Shown here piece after piece: positions 19,956-30,495 of a stretch of DNA of 64,000 nt. The position numbers and the translations under genes were made by a program. The notes under the pieces were generated by a model. It was not told the DNA's origin and ran no database searches. It worked only from the letters and a program-made list of their open reading frames with translations. The stretch's first letter is position 1. Every line of letters begins with the position of its first letter. This DNA is from Phyllobacterium chamaecytisi. Lineage in GTDB: Bacteria; Pseudomonadota; Alphaproteobacteria; Rhizobiales; Rhizobiaceae. Location of the stretch: contig NZ_JAIQWW010000017.1 in the NCBI RefSeq assembly GCF_020164455.1, positions 1-64,000 of the forward strand. Direction: 5' to 3'.

Positions 19956-21731
19956 TTAGGCGGCTTCCGGCTTGCGCGGGAAGGGCGTTACATTGGCCGT
20001 ATCGTCATCGAGCTTCAGGCCACCCGCCTTGAGCAGCGAACTGAAGCGGCCGTTCTGGCGCGCCAGTGCATCGAAGCTGCCGGACTCGACGATTTCACCC
20101 TGATCCATGAAGAGCACGATGTCGGCATCGCGAACAGTCGAGAGACGGTGAGCGATGATGAAGGTCGTGCGGTTCTGGCACAGTTTGTCCACCGCAACCT
20201 TGACGCGCGCTTCGGTTTCAACGTCGAGCGCGCTGGTCGCCTCGTCGAGCACGAGGATCGGCGCATCCTTGAGGATGGCGCGGGCGATAGCGACGCGCTG
20301 ACGTTCACCGCCGGAGAGCTGCGAACCGCGCTCGCCGACAACGGTGCCATAGCCGGCAGACTTGGCGAGAATGAAGTCGCTGGCATCGGCGGCTTCGGCC
20401 GCAGCAAGCACATCCTCGTCGCTGGCCTTCGGGCGACCGACGCGGATATTGTCTTCGATCGAGCGGTTGAACATGCCCGCATCCTGGAACACAGTCGCAA
20501 TAGCGTTGCGCAGCGACCGGCGGCTAACCGTACGCGTATCGATATCATCGACCAGAATACGGCCTTCCTTCGGATCGTACACGCGCTGCAAGAGATTGAT
20601 CAGCGTCGTCTTGCCTGCACCTGTCGGGCCGACAATGGCGACGGTCTGCCCAGCCTTGGCCTTGAACGAAACGTTCTTCAGACCCTGTGTCGAATTGGCA
20701 AACTCGAAGGAAACATTCTCGAACTCGACATTGCCGCTGACATTATCGATGTCGTGCGCCGTCTTCGGCTCGACGGCATAGGCAGCCGATGCTTCCATTT
20801 CGAAGAAGTCTTCCAGCTTGGCGCGGGCCGCGAAAATCTGGTTGACGAACGCACTGAGCTGGTCGAGACGACCGATCAGCAGTGTGGCGAAGCCGATGAA
20901 CGACACGACCTGACCGACCAGCATTTCACCTTGAATGACGAAATGGGCGCCGAGGGCCAGAACCACGAGGATGGATATTGTAGATGCCATGCGATTGATA
21001 CCGGCGGCCAAGGCCCACCAGTTCAACACAGGGTATTGCGCCGCAAGCAGCTGCTTCGCGTAGGACTGCAGGGCGCGCGTTTCTTCGTCGATACGATTGT
21101 AGCTCTGCAATACAGAGATATTGCCCATCGAGTCTGTAACGTGGCTGAAGGCCGTAATGTGATGGCGCTCGACCTGCGCCTGACCGTCCTTGGTCTTGGC
21201 TGTAACAAAGCGGCTCACGAGGACGTAAACGGCACCCAGAACCGCCAATACCGAAGCCAGACGCCAGTCTTGCGCCAAAGCCAAAGGAATGAGCCCCATC
21301 AGAGCCACCGCGGTTGCAAGATGCGTGCGCATAAATTCGAGCCACAGGCCAAACAAAGTCTCAATTGCGCGCAAAAGCGTATGCATCGCATTGGACGTGC
21401 CACGCTGGTGGTGCCACGAAAGCGGCATGCTGATCACGCGATTGTAAGACTCAGTGAGTACGGCAAGTTTGCGCCGGTGCGCAAGGCGGTCGGCCTCGCG
21501 CGCAACCAGGACATTCGCGCCGATATGGAACAATCCAACTGCGGCCAATTGAGTAAGGGGGAGCCATACGTCCGCCTTGTCGGCAATTGCCTGGATGACG
21601 AGGCCCATAAGCAACGGCTCAAACAGCATCGTCAATGCCAAGGCGACGTTTACGGCGCAGATAAACACAGTCGCGCGCTTCTCAGCGCCGAGATATTGGA
21701 GCGATTTCCAATAGATGTTTAACAATGACAC
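19956..21731 (-). CDS. ndvA: Cyclic beta-1,2-glucan ABC exporter (NdvA/ChvA/Cgt type)
   Basis: A 591-residue half-transporter that fuses an ABC type-1 membrane domain (about residues 20-310) to an ATPase domain. Walker A is GPTGAGKTT at 368-376, the signature LSGGE at 472-476, Walker B ILVLDE at 492-497 and the switch histidine in IIAHRLS. Segments such as SLLNIYWKSLQYL, ADRLAHRRKL, HHQRGTSNAMHTL and the FVGERGS-like VVGERGSQLSGGER recall NdvA of Sinorhizobium and Cgt of Brucella from memory of those proteins. Such proteins export periplasmic cyclic glucans needed for osmoadaptation and host interaction. The start codon is GTG. No glucan synthase gene (ndvB) is nearby, as in related genomes. 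Confidence 0.88.
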   Translation of the reverse strand: MSLLNIYWKSLQYLGAEKRATVFICAVNVALALTMLFEPLLMGLVIQAIADKADVWLPLTQLAAVGLFHIGANVLVAREADRLAHRRKLAVLTESYNRVISMPLSWHHQRGTSNAMHTLLRAIETLFGLWLEFMRTHLATAVALMGLIPLALAQDWRLASVLAVLGAVYVLVSRFVTAKTKDGQAQVERHHITAFSHVTDSMGNISVLQSYNRIDEETRALQSYAKQLLAAQYPVLNWWALAAGINRMASTISILVVLALGAHFVIQGEMLVGQVVSFIGFATLLIGRLDQLSAFVNQIFAARAKLEDFFEMEASAAYAVEPKTAHDIDNVSGNVEFENVSFEFANSTQGLKNVSFKAKAGQTVAIVGPTGAGKTTLINLLQRVYDPKEGRILVDDIDTRTVSRRSLRNAIATVFQDAGMFNRSIEDNIRVGRPKASDEDVLAAAEAADASDFILAKSAGYGTVVGERGSQLSGGERQRVAIARAILKDAPILVLDEATSALDVETEARVKVAVDKLCQNRTTFIIAHRLSTVRDADIVLFMDQGEIVESGSFDALARQNGRFSSLLKAGGLKLDDDTANVTPFPRKPEAA

Positions 21732-21836
21732 TTTGCCACTCCGCTACTGGGGCCGCTACTCACGCTGTAGAAATGACACTGCATCAGACTCTTGTGCACC
21801 GCAATATTCAATGCTCTAAAGTTATGCCAGTTCCTC

Positions 21837-21851
21837 GTTCCTGTGTGGAAC
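21837..21851. promoter_or_regulatory. Palindrome in the ndvA-crcB divergent spacer
   Basis: GTTCC at 21837-21841 and GGAAC at 21847-21851 form an inverted repeat with a 5-base spacer. It could be a binding site for an unknown regulator of ndvA or crcB. It is not an alphaproteobacterial SOS box, which is a direct GTTC repeat. Confidence 0.25.
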
Positions 21852-21930
21852 ATTTTTCTACGTCGCGTAACGTCCCGTGATGATTCAACCAATTGAGTTC
21901 GCAACATAAACTGTCCAGGCTGAATGCAAA

Positions 21931-22308
21931 ATGAACGCAATATTACTTGTGGCTTCAGGTGGAGCGATCGGATCTGTCGCGCGATATCTTGTCGGGGTCG
22001 GGATGGCGCGAGCCTTCGGCGTGGCTTTTCCATACGGAACACTGGCGGTGAATGTCATCGGCGGCTTTCTCATGGGGCTTTTTATCGAGCTTCTCGCGCG
22101 CCGCTTCGAAGGCTCGCCTGAACTGCGGCTCTTCATAGCCATCGGGATTCTAGGCGGCTTCACGACATTTTCGTCATTTTCGCTGGATGTCGCGGTGCTT
22201 TGGGAGCGCGGTGAACTCGCAATCGCTCTTTTTTATATGCTCGCGAATGTGATCTTAAGCATTGGCGCGCTGTTTTTTGGATTATGGCTCGCAAGAATGA
22301 GCACTTAG
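21931..22308 (+). CDS. crcB: Fluoride channel Fluc/CrcB
   Basis: A 125-residue small membrane protein with four hydrophobic helices. GGAIGSVARYLV, NVIGGFLMGLF and GGFTTFSSFSLDV (about residues 74-86) are the signature of the dual-topology fluoride exporter; the TTFS stretch holds the polar track and the asparagine in the second motif is conserved. No fluoride riboswitch consensus was found upstream. Followed 36 bases later by the pseudouridine synthase gene. Confidence 0.93.
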   Translation: MNAILLVASGGAIGSVARYLVGVGMARAFGVAFPYGTLAVNVIGGFLMGLFIELLARRFEGSPELRLFIAIGILGGFTTFSSFSLDVAVLWERGELAIALFYMLANVILSIGALFFGLWLARMST

Positions 22309-22344
22309 TGCTATTCGCACCTCTGATCTAAGAAGGCAGAGTTG

Positions 22345-23331
22345 ATGGCAGCGGTAGAACAGAAGACAGTCGATACGGGTGAGGCGGAAATGCGCCTCGA
22401 CCGTTGGTTCAAGGTACATTTTCCTGGTTTGGGCTTCGGGCATCTGCAGAAATTGCTGCGGTCCGGCCAGATAAGGATCGATGGATCTCGCGCCAAATCC
22501 GACACAAGGCTGCAGGCCGGGCAGACAGTCCGCATCCCTCCGCTGCCGGTAGATTCCAAGGCCGAAGGCCATCTGACTGGCAAGAGCATCCGCGGCCGGG
22601 ATGATGGCGATGTCCTGAAGCAGATGCTGCTCTATGAAGATCCGAAGGTTTTCGTTTTCAACAAGCCGGCGGGTCTGGCGGTGCAGGGTGGTTCCGGCGT
22701 CAACCGCCATGTCGACGACATGCTGGAAGCCTGGCGCAACAAGAAGGGCGAAAAGCCCCGGCTTGTTCACCGGCTCGACCGCGACACGTCGGGCGTTCTC
22801 GTCGTTGCCCGCACACGCGGCGCAGCGCAGGCGCTGACCGCAGCTTTCCGCGAGCGTGAGACGAAGAAAACCTATTGGGCCCTGGTGAAAGGCATACCGC
22901 GCAAGCGCGAGGACAAGATCACCACCTGGCTGGTCAAGGAAACGACGCCCGATGGCGATCGAATGCGCGTTGCCCAGCACGGCGAACCAGATTCGGATCA
23001 CGCCGTCTCCTATTATCGTGTGATCGAGTCCGCCGGACAGGTTCTGACATGGCTGGAGATGGAACCCTATACGGGCCGCACGCACCAATTGCGCGTGCAC
23101 GCTGCCCACATCGGCTGCCCGATCATCGGGGATCCGAAATATTTCGAAGCGGATACGAACTGGTCTTTCCCGGGCGGTATCCAGAACCGCTTGCATCTGC
23201 ACGCGCGCCGGATCCGTGTTCCCAACCCGTCGGGCGGCATCATCGATGTAACCGCGCCATTGCCACCCCATATGGTACAGACCTGGAACCTGCTGGGACT
23301 CGATGAGAGCGACGGCGACGAAGACAATTAA
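22345..23331 (+). CDS. rluC: RluA-family 23S rRNA pseudouridine synthase (RluC type)
   Basis: A 328-residue enzyme from the ATG at 22345; the in-frame TTG directly upstream is ignored. It has an S4 RNA-binding domain (about residues 16-70, RLDRWFKVHFPGLGFGHLQK) and a RluA catalytic domain with HRLDRDTSG at 142-150, whose Asp145 is the catalytic nucleophile. The family isomerises uridines in 23S rRNA. RluC is preferred to RluD by layout and neighbours, but substrate sites cannot be shown. Confidence 0.85.
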   Translation: MAAVEQKTVDTGEAEMRLDRWFKVHFPGLGFGHLQKLLRSGQIRIDGSRAKSDTRLQAGQTVRIPPLPVDSKAEGHLTGKSIRGRDDGDVLKQMLLYEDPKVFVFNKPAGLAVQGGSGVNRHVDDMLEAWRNKKGEKPRLVHRLDRDTSGVLVVARTRGAAQALTAAFRERETKKTYWALVKGIPRKREDKITTWLVKETTPDGDRMRVAQHGEPDSDHAVSYYRVIESAGQVLTWLEMEPYTGRTHQLRVHAAHIGCPIIGDPKYFEADTNWSFPGGIQNRLHLHARRIRVPNPSGGIIDVTAPLPPHMVQTWNLLGLDESDGDEDN

Positions 23332-23347
23332 TTAGCGGACTGTCACG

Positions 23348-24142
23348 ATGCGTAACGACCTTTTCAACATGGACAAGAAACAGGACCTTTCCGATCCGGA
23401 TCCTGTTCGCCGCGCGCAGATCCAGTCGAAAATGCCTTTGCCAAAGCGCTTTTACAAAGAAGCCGCCGTTGCCGAGCATGAGGGCATGTTTGCTGTCAAG
23501 CTGGATGGCCGCGCGGTCAAAACACCGGCCCGGCAGACCCTTGCACTGCCGACGCGTGCGGCGGCGCAGTTGATTGCCGACGAATTTTCCGTGCAGGAAA
23601 AGGAAATCGATCCGGCGCGGATGCCAGCGACACGGCTTGCCAACACGGCGATCGACGGCATTGTCAATGACCCGCAGGCAGTGCTGGAAGATGTGCTGCG
23701 CTTCGCGTCATCGGACATGTTGTGCTATCGTGCCGGCTCGCCCGAACGGCTGGTCAATCGCCAGACCGAACTTTGGGATCCGCTCATCGATTGGGCGGCA
23801 TCGGACCTCGGTGCGCGCTTCGCATTGGCGGAAGGCGTGATGCATGTCGAGCAGCCGCGTGAGGCGCTCGGCGCTTTCAGTGTCCATCTCGGCCAGTTCA
23901 ACGACCCGTTCGCCATTGCCGCGCTGCATACGATCACGACATTGACCGGCTCGGCAATCATGGCGCTCGCCGTCGCCAAAGGCGAGATTTCCGGCGCTGA
24001 AGCATGGAGGCTGGCGCACGTTGATGAAGACTGGACGATAGAGCATTGGGGCGAAGACGCCGAAGCCGCTGCCCGCCGCGCGATCCGCGAGCGCGAGATG
24101 ACCGCAGCGGTGAAGATGTTGGATGCGGTGAGGTCGGCTTAG
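23348..24142 (+). CDS. ATP12-family F1-ATPase assembly chaperone
   Basis: A 264-residue protein with the ATP12 start region KRFYKEAAVAEHEGMFAVKL and the DDVLRFASSD-like EDVLRFASSDMLCYRAGSPE (about residues 115-134), then a C-terminal helical part with HVDEDWTIEHWGEDAEA. Mitochondrial ATP12 binds the alpha subunit of F1; the alphaproteobacterial homologues are presumed to act likewise. It is 16 bases after the pseudouridine synthase gene and probably co-transcribed with it. Confidence 0.88.
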   Translation: MRNDLFNMDKKQDLSDPDPVRRAQIQSKMPLPKRFYKEAAVAEHEGMFAVKLDGRAVKTPARQTLALPTRAAAQLIADEFSVQEKEIDPARMPATRLANTAIDGIVNDPQAVLEDVLRFASSDMLCYRAGSPERLVNRQTELWDPLIDWAASDLGARFALAEGVMHVEQPREALGAFSVHLGQFNDPFAIAALHTITTLTGSAIMALAVAKGEISGAEAWRLAHVDEDWTIEHWGEDAEAAARRAIREREMTAAVKMLDAVRSA

Positions 24143-24184
24143 ACCACATTACCAGCGTCTTTCGACCTTCTGGCGAGAATCAAA

Positions 24185-24213
24185 AACCCCGGCTTGCACC
24201 GGGGTTCTTTTTT
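24185..24213. terminator. Bidirectional terminator between the ATP12 gene and glnA
   Basis: AACCCCGG at 24185-24192 pairs with CCGGGGTT at 24199-24206, loop CTTGCA. It is followed by CTTTTTT on + and by TTTTTG on -, so it can stop both convergent genes. Confidence 0.85.
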
Positions 24214-24228
24214 GAAATCTCGGCCAGA

Positions 24229-25638
24229 TCACACCGAATAGTACATGTCGTATTCGACTGGATGCGGTGTCATTTCGAAACGCATCACTTCGGCCATCTT
24301 CAGTTCGATGAACGAGTCAATCTGGTCGTCATCGAATACGCCGCCGGCCTTCAGGAAGCCGCGATCCTTGTCGAGGCTCTGGAGTGCTTCACGTAGCGAG
24401 CCGCATACGGTCGGGATCTTCTTCAGTTCCTTGGCAGGAAGATCGTAAAGGTCCTTGTCCATAGGCTGGCCGGGATGGATCTTGTTCTTGATGCCGTCGA
24501 GACCGGCCATCAGCATCGCGGCAAAGCCGAGATAAGGATTGGCTGTCGGATCCGGGAAGCGAATTTCAACACGCTTGGACTTCGGCGAGGAGCCGAACGG
24601 AATACGGCAGGAGGCCGAACGGTTGCGTGCGGAGTAGGCTAGCAGAACCGGAGCTTCATAGCCTGGAACCAGGCGCTTGTAGGAGTTGGTCGAGGGGTTG
24701 GTGAAAGCGTTGATGGCCTTGGCATGCTTGATAATGCCGCCAATGAAGAAGAGGCAGCTTTCCGACAGACCAGCATATTCGTTACCGGCGAAAGTCGGCT
24801 TGCCGTCTTTCCAGATCGACATGTGCACGTGCATGCCCGAACCGTTGTCGCCAAAGACAGGCTTCGGCATGAAGGTTGCGGTCTTGCCATAGGCATTGGC
24901 GACCTGATGCACGACATACTTGTAAATCAGCATCTTGTCGGCGTTGCGGGTGAGGGCGTCGAACTTGATGCCAAGCTCGTGCTGTGCTGCAGCCACTTCG
25001 TGGTGGTGCTTTTCAACGCGCACGCCCATTTCCGTGAGGACAGTGAGCATTTCCGAACGCATATCCTGCGCGCTATCGATTGGCGGCACTGGAAAGTAAC
25101 CACCCTTGATGCGCGGACGATGGCCAAGGTTGCCGGTTTCGTAGTCGGTATCGTCGTTCGACGGCAGTTCGGTAGAGTCGACCTTGAAGCCGGTGTTGTA
25201 GGGATCTGCCTTGTACTTGACGTCGTCGAAGACGAAGAACTCAGCTTCCGGGCCAACGAAGATGGTGTCGCCGATACCTTCTGCCTTCATGTAGGCTTCG
25301 GCTTTCTTGGCCGTGCCGCGCGGATCGCGATTATAGGATTCGCCGGAGATCGGATCGAGAATGTCGCAAAGGATAACCATGGTCGACTGCGCGAAAAACG
25401 GATCCATGTGAACCGTATCGGTGTCTGGCATGAGAACCATGTCGGACTCGTTGATGGCCTTCCAGCCGGCAATGGAAGAGCCGTCGAACATAACGCCATC
25501 GGCGAACATGTCTTCGTCAACTTCAGCAATGTCCATCGTCACGTGCTGCAGCTTCCCCTTTGGATCAGTGAAGCGGAGATCAAGGAATTTTACGTCGTTG
25601 TCCTTGATCTGTTTCAGAATATCTTTAGCGGTCGTCAT
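24229..25638 (-). CDS. glnA: Glutamine synthetase, type I
   Basis: Condenses ammonia and glutamate to glutamine with ATP; dodecameric and cytosolic. The 469-residue protein is full-length [22 protein letters not shown] (about residues 48-66) is the N-terminal signature and [10 protein letters not shown]-like [19 protein letters not shown] (about residues 264-282) the ATP-binding one. Tyr398 in MDKDLYDLP is the adenylylation site, so GlnE control is expected. It lies 70 bases downstream of glnB on the same strand. Confidence 0.97.
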   Translation of the reverse strand: MTTAKDILKQIKDNDVKFLDLRFTDPKGKLQHVTMDIAEVDEDMFADGVMFDGSSIAGWKAINESDMVLMPDTDTVHMDPFFAQSTMVILCDILDPISGESYNRDPRGTAKKAEAYMKAEGIGDTIFVGPEAEFFVFDDVKYKADPYNTGFKVDSTELPSNDDTDYETGNLGHRPRIKGGYFPVPPIDSAQDMRSEMLTVLTEMGVRVEKHHHEVAAAQHELGIKFDALTRNADKMLIYKYVVHQVANAYGKTATFMPKPVFGDNGSGMHVHMSIWKDGKPTFAGNEYAGLSESCLFFIGGIIKHAKAINAFTNPSTNSYKRLVPGYEAPVLLAYSARNRSASCRIPFGSSPKSKRVEIRFPDPTANPYLGFAAMLMAGLDGIKNKIHPGQPMDKDLYDLPAKELKKIPTVCGSLREALQSLDKDRGFLKAGGVFDDDQIDSFIELKMAEVMRFEMTPHPVEYDMYYSV

Positions 25639-25708
25639 ATCAGTTTTCCTTATTCAGCGACGATGATACTGGTTGCCGGCCCGAACGTGCCAGCGGAGGG
25701 TGTTTGGA

Positions 25709-26062
<354 letters not shown>

Positions 26063-26104
26063 CTATGCATAGAAACGGACCTCTTGCCCGCTTTCACTTC
26101 GAAA

Positions 26105-26121
26105 AGCAGGAAGCATGCCAA
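26105..26121 (-). promoter_or_regulatory. Sigma-54-type promoter of glnBA
   Basis: On the minus strand the sequence TTGGCATG-N4-CTGCT fits the -24/-12 consensus (TTGGCACG-N4-TTGCT) with two mismatches and the exact GG-N10-GC spacing. It predicts a transcription start near 26094, about 47 bases before the glnB ATG. No clear paired NtrC site was seen further upstream. Confidence 0.65.
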
Positions 26122-26298
26122 CTCGGTTGAATAGTTTAAATATTTCCACGAACCTGAGTTTATCGAGTGAAGGCGGCGGAAGTTTTGCCCCTCTGCCTAA
26201 CTCGTCACCGTAAAGCACAAGCGGGAATGCAGCAAGGTGATGAAAAAATGTGCAGATTGCATACTTTATAGACAGGGACCGTGCGTCAGCGGCTTGAG

Positions 26299-27102
26299 TT
26301 ATGCGTTCAAACGCTGGGTTAGCGCCTGTGCTGCCTGCGGGGCGTGCACTTTGCCTTCGTGGATGAAGTAGACAAAAACATCGCGAGGCTGCTTTCCCGG
26401 GTGCTGTTTGGGAGAGGCCAGTGGCAGGTCATCCGGTACATCGCCCTTTGCCCAATGTTTGACGCGGTCTGCCCATTTGTCGAGCGCCTTGGCAGGGTAG
26501 GCGGTTTCGATGGCATCATCACCCTTCTGCAGGCGGGCATAGACGAAATCAGCGGTCACATCGGCAATTTCCGGATATTCGAAATGTTCCGCATAAACCA
26601 CTGCCACACCCTTCTGGCGAGCAAGAGCAATGAAGTCGGGATCGATGAAGGAAGGATTGCGGACCTCAACCGCGTGGCGCAGGGGGAGGCCGGATTCGTT
26701 TTTTGGCAAGAGATCGAGAAAGGCGCCAAAATCATCCGCATCGAACTTCTTTGTTGGCGCAAATTGCCAGATCAGCGGCCCCAGCCGGTCGCCAAGCTCG
26801 GCTATACCGGATCTGATGAAGCGCTGCATCGACTCGCCGGCTTCGGCAAGAACACGGCGGTTGGTGACAAAGCGATTGCCCTTCACCGAGAAGACGAAAC
26901 CATTCGGCACCTGGCTCGCCCATTTGGCGAAAGTCTCAGGCTTCTGCGTACCGTAATAGGTGCTGTTGATCTCGATGGTCTGCAGATGCCGGCCTGCATA
27001 TTCGAGTTCCTTGGTCTTGGAGAGACCTTTTGGATAAAAGGTGCCGCGCCAAGGCTCGAAAATCCAGCCACCGATGCCCGCCCTTATGGTTCCGCTGGTC
27101 AT
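26299..27102 (-). CDS. DUF72 (YecE-like) family protein
   Basis: A 267-residue protein of the DUF72 TIM-barrel family. The N-terminal IRAGIGGWIFEPWRGTFYPKGLSKTKELEYAGR region (residues 6-38) followed by LQTIEINSTYYGTQKPETFAKWA is the family signature. Its biochemical role is not established. It follows uvrA by 29 bases on the same strand, so it may share the SOS-type control of uvrA; a link to DNA repair is inference only. Confidence 0.88.
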   Translation of the reverse strand: MTSGTIRAGIGGWIFEPWRGTFYPKGLSKTKELEYAGRHLQTIEINSTYYGTQKPETFAKWASQVPNGFVFSVKGNRFVTNRRVLAEAGESMQRFIRSGIAELGDRLGPLIWQFAPTKKFDADDFGAFLDLLPKNESGLPLRHAVEVRNPSFIDPDFIALARQKGVAVVYAEHFEYPEIADVTADFVYARLQKGDDAIETAYPAKALDKWADRVKHWAKGDVPDDLPLASPKQHPGKQPRDVFVYFIHEGKVHAPQAAQALTQRLNA

Positions 27103-27131
27103 CTCCGTCTCCTCCCTTGAAGATAGATTGA

Positions 27132-30053
27132 TTATTCTGCCGCGGCTTGCGCCTTGTGCCCCGGGCGGCGGCGCAAAAGCTCCCTGAGGAACTGGCCGGT
27201 ATAGGAGCGTTCGGCCTCGACGATATCCTCCGGCCGCCCGACGGCCACGATCTCACCGCCGCCGTCGCCGCCGTGTGGTCCAAGGTCGATGACCCAGTCC
27301 GCTGTCTTGATGACTTCGAGATTGTGCTCGATCACGACGACTGTGTTGCCTTGGTCGACAAGTTCATGCAGCACTTCGAGCAGCTTCGCCACGTCATGGA
27401 AATGCAAGCCGGTGGTGGGTTCATCGAGAATATAGAGCGTACGGCCGGTCGCCTTGCGTGACAGTTCCTTCGCGAGCTTGATGCGCTGCGCTTCGCCGCC
27501 CGACAATGTGTTTGCTTGCTGGCCGACGTGGATATAGCCGAGGCCGACCTTGGCCAGCGTCTGCAGCTTGTCGCGCACCGCAGGGACGGCGGCGAAGAAC
27601 TCCGCACCTTCCTCGACGGTCATGTCGAGGACGTCGGCGATCGACTTGCCCTTGAACAGGACCTCCAGCGTCTCGCGATTGTAGCGCTTGCCGTGACACA
27701 CATCGCAGGTGACATAGACATCCGGCAGGAAGTGCATCTCGATCTTGATCACGCCGTCGCCCTGGCACGCCTCGCAGCGTCCGCCCTTGACGTTGAACGA
27801 GAACCGGCCCGGCTGGTAGCCACGCGCTTTTGCTTCCGGAAGCCCCGCAAACCAGTCGCGGATCGGCGTAAACGCACCCGTATAAGTTGCGGGATTGGAG
27901 CGCGGCGTGCGGCCGATCGGCGACTGATCGATATCGATGACCTTGTCGAGAAATTCCAGCCCGTCGATGCGGTCATGGTCGGCCGGATGCTCGCGCGAAC
28001 CCATGATGCGGCGCGAGGCGGCCTTGAACAGCGTCTCGATCAGAAACGTCGATTTGCCCCCGCCGGACACGCCGGTAACGGCCGTGAATGTGCCGAGCGG
28101 AATTTCCGCCGAGACGTTCTTCAGGTTGTTGCCGCGCGCTCCGACGATCTTGATGCGCTTCTTGTTGATCTTGCGCCGCTCGGAAGGCACCGCCACTTCG
28201 ATCTCGCCGGACAGATACTTGCCGGTCAGGGATTTCGGGCTGGCCATGATATCGGCAGGCGAGCCTTGCGCAATGATCTCGCCGCCATGAATGCCGGCAG
28301 CCGGGCCGATATCGACGACATAATCGGCGGTGAGGATTGCATCCTCGTCATGCTCGACGACGATGACGGTGTTGCCGAGATCGCGCAGGTGGCGCAGGGT
28401 CTTCAACAACTGCTCGTTGTCTCGCTGATGCAGGCCGATGGATGGCTCGTCGAGCACATAGAGCACGCCGGTCAGGCCCGACCCAATCTGCGAGGCGAGG
28501 CGGATACGCTGGCTTTCACCACCGGACAGCGTGCCGGAATTGCGCGACAATGCCAGATAGTCGAGCCCGACATCATTAAGGAAGCGCAGGCGCTCGCGGA
28601 TCTCCTTGAGAATGCGCGCGGCGATCTCCGTCTGCTTTTCATTGAATGTCTTGTCGATGTCACTGAACCACGCATCCGCATGGCGAATGGATTTCTCGGT
28701 GACCTGACCGATATGCAAGCCGCCGATCTTGACCGCAAGAGCCTCGGGCTTGAGCCGATAGCCTTTGCAAGCCGGGCAGGGTGTACCCGACATGAAACGC
28801 TCTATCTCCTCGCGCGACCAGGCGGAGTCCGTCTCCTTCCAGCGGCGCTCCAGATTGGGAATGACGCCTTCGAAGGGTTTGGTGGTGCGGTAGGAACGCA
28901 GGCCGTCATCATAGGCGAATTGAACCTCGCGGCTCCCCGTACCGTAAAGAATGGCTTTTTGGGCTTCCTCGCTCAGGTCGCGCCAACGATCAGCAAGCTT
29001 GAAGCCATAGGCGGTACCGAGCGCATCCAGCGTCTGGTTGTAGTAAGGCGAGCTCGACTTCGACCACGGAGCGATGGCGCCGTTCTTCAATGTCAGGCTT
29101 TCGTCCGGTACGATCATCGTGGGATCGATGGCCTTTTGTGTCCCCAGACCATCGCAGGTCGGGCATGCGCCGAAAGGATTGTTGAACGAAAACAGCCGCG
29201 GCTCGATCTCCGAAATGGTGAAACCCGAAACCGGACAAGCAAACTTTTCCGAGAACATCAGCCGCTCATGCGTGTCGTTCTTGGATTTGTTAGCGGATTC
29301 GCTGGCCGTTTCGTCGGCCGGAAGCGGCTTGTCGGCAAATTCCGCAACGGCGATGCCGTCGGCGAGCTTCAGACTGGTCTCGAGACTGTCGGCAAGACGA
29401 GCCGACATATCGGGCCGCACGACGATACGGTCCACCACGACATCGATATCGTGCTTGTATTTCTTGTCCAGCGCCGGGACATCGGCGATCTCGTAAAAGA
29501 TGCCGTCAACCTTGACGCGCTGGAAACCACGCTTCTGCAGGTCGGCGAGTTCCTTGCGGTATTCGCCCTTCCGGCCACGGACAATCGGCGCGAGAATGAA
29601 AAGACGCGTGCCTTCTTCGAGTGCCAGCACACGATCGACCATCTGGCTGACCGTCTGGCTTTCGATCGGCAGACCGGTGGCGGGAGAATAAGGAATGCCA
29701 ACACGCGCATAGAGCAGGCGCAGGTAGTCATAAATCTCTGTGACAGTGCCTACCGTCGATCGTGGGTTGCGGCTGGTTGTCTTCTGCTCGATGGAAATCG
29801 CCGGCGACAGGCCGTCGATCTGGTCGACGTCAGGCTTCTGCATCATCTCGAGAAATTGCCGCGCATAGGCGGACAGGCTCTCGACATAACGCCGCTGCCC
29901 TTCGGCATAGATCGTATCGAACGCGAGCGACGACTTGCCCGACCCTGAAAGGCCGGTCATGACAATCAGCTTGTCGCGCGGCAGATCAAGATCGATGTTC
30001 TTCAAATTATGTTCGCGGGCACCGCGAATGGAAATGTACTTCTGATCGCTCAT
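27132..30053 (-). CDS. uvrA: Excinuclease ABC subunit A
   Basis: Damage-recognition ATPase of nucleotide excision repair. The 973-residue protein has the duplicated ABC architecture. The first Walker A is GLSGSGKSS at 34-42 and the second GVSGGGKST; the two signatures are [13 protein letters not shown] and [13 protein letters not shown]. Zinc modules are seen as CPVSG/CPTCDG, CPACKG and CEACQG with CDVCHG. An SOS box lies about 150 bases upstream in the divergent spacer with ssb. Confidence 0.97.
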   Translation of the reverse strand: MSDQKYISIRGAREHNLKNIDLDLPRDKLIVMTGLSGSGKSSLAFDTIYAEGQRRYVESLSAYARQFLEMMQKPDVDQIDGLSPAISIEQKTTSRNPRSTVGTVTEIYDYLRLLYARVGIPYSPATGLPIESQTVSQMVDRVLALEEGTRLFILAPIVRGRKGEYRKELADLQKRGFQRVKVDGIFYEIADVPALDKKYKHDIDVVVDRIVVRPDMSARLADSLETSLKLADGIAVAEFADKPLPADETASESANKSKNDTHERLMFSEKFACPVSGFTISEIEPRLFSFNNPFGACPTCDGLGTQKAIDPTMIVPDESLTLKNGAIAPWSKSSSPYYNQTLDALGTAYGFKLADRWRDLSEEAQKAILYGTGSREVQFAYDDGLRSYRTTKPFEGVIPNLERRWKETDSAWSREEIERFMSGTPCPACKGYRLKPEALAVKIGGLHIGQVTEKSIRHADAWFSDIDKTFNEKQTEIAARILKEIRERLRFLNDVGLDYLALSRNSGTLSGGESQRIRLASQIGSGLTGVLYVLDEPSIGLHQRDNEQLLKTLRHLRDLGNTVIVVEHDEDAILTADYVVDIGPAAGIHGGEIIAQGSPADIMASPKSLTGKYLSGEIEVAVPSERRKINKKRIKIVGARGNNLKNVSAEIPLGTFTAVTGVSGGGKSTFLIETLFKAASRRIMGSREHPADHDRIDGLEFLDKVIDIDQSPIGRTPRSNPATYTGAFTPIRDWFAGLPEAKARGYQPGRFSFNVKGGRCEACQGDGVIKIEMHFLPDVYVTCDVCHGKRYNRETLEVLFKGKSIADVLDMTVEEGAEFFAAVPAVRDKLQTLAKVGLGYIHVGQQANTLSGGEAQRIKLAKELSRKATGRTLYILDEPTTGLHFHDVAKLLEVLHELVDQGNTVVVIEHNLEVIKTADWVIDLGPHGGDGGGEIVAVGRPEDIVEAERSYTGQFLRELLRRRPGHKAQAAAE

Positions 30054-30205
30054 ATGTGTTTGCCTTTGAGAGGGCGCGCTATTTGGAAGGAGTTATGGCC
30101 CTCAGCGAGCGGCTTTCCTATATTTAGAAAGTCTTCTCCGCTTTACGAGGTCCTGACCCTATTGGAATCACCATAGCCATGTTGACATTGTTAGAGCAAG
30201 TGATA

Positions 30206-30220
30206 GAACAAAAAAAGAAC
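30206..30220. promoter_or_regulatory. Alphaproteobacterial SOS (LexA) box
   Basis: GAAC-A7-GAAC is an exact match to the direct-repeat LexA site of alphaproteobacteria (GTTC-N7-GTTC on the other strand). It lies in the 442-base spacer between divergent uvrA and ssb. On + it follows TTGACA (30182-30187) by 18 bases and would cover a -10-like TAGAAC, so it could control ssb as well as uvrA. The rest of the spacer shows no open frame that I can support. Confidence 0.8.
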
Positions 30221-30495
30221 AAACTGTGGATGCTCTCCTGACATAGTGCTGACAGGGTGTGAAAGCAGTCTTGTTCGAGCGTTGGCTGTAAAAAACCAGG
30301 TGCGTTGCGGTTCGTGGCTGCATTGGAAGCGTGACAAGTCTCCTGACAAATCTGGCAGGAGGGTTTTGGTGGCTGTCGATGCGGACGTGACCGGGGACTG
30401 TATATTGTGGATAGCGGTAATCAGTTGCCCCGTCTTGAAGGCGGCTTCTGTATGATGGCGCAAATTTTAAAAGCGGAATTTATGGAGTTCAGATC

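Noticed and set aside
19938-21722. Open frame of 594 codons on + opposite the glucan exporter gene
   Set aside because: The minus-strand frame holds full ABC motifs; the plus frame has none and starts inside the rarA terminator region.
21837-21851. SOS box near ndvA
   Set aside because: It is an inverted GTTCC/GGAAC repeat, not the direct GTTC-N7-GTTC repeat of this class.
21732-21930. Fluoride riboswitch before crcB
   Set aside because: No match to the conserved core of the crcB motif could be found in the spacer.
26122-26298. NtrC enhancer upstream of glnB
   Set aside because: Only half-sites such as TGCAC were seen; no palindromic pair at correct spacing.
27516-29948. Open frame of 810 codons on + opposite uvrA
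   Set aside because: It mirrors the codon pattern of uvrA, has no family motif and no SD. A GC-rich shadow frame.
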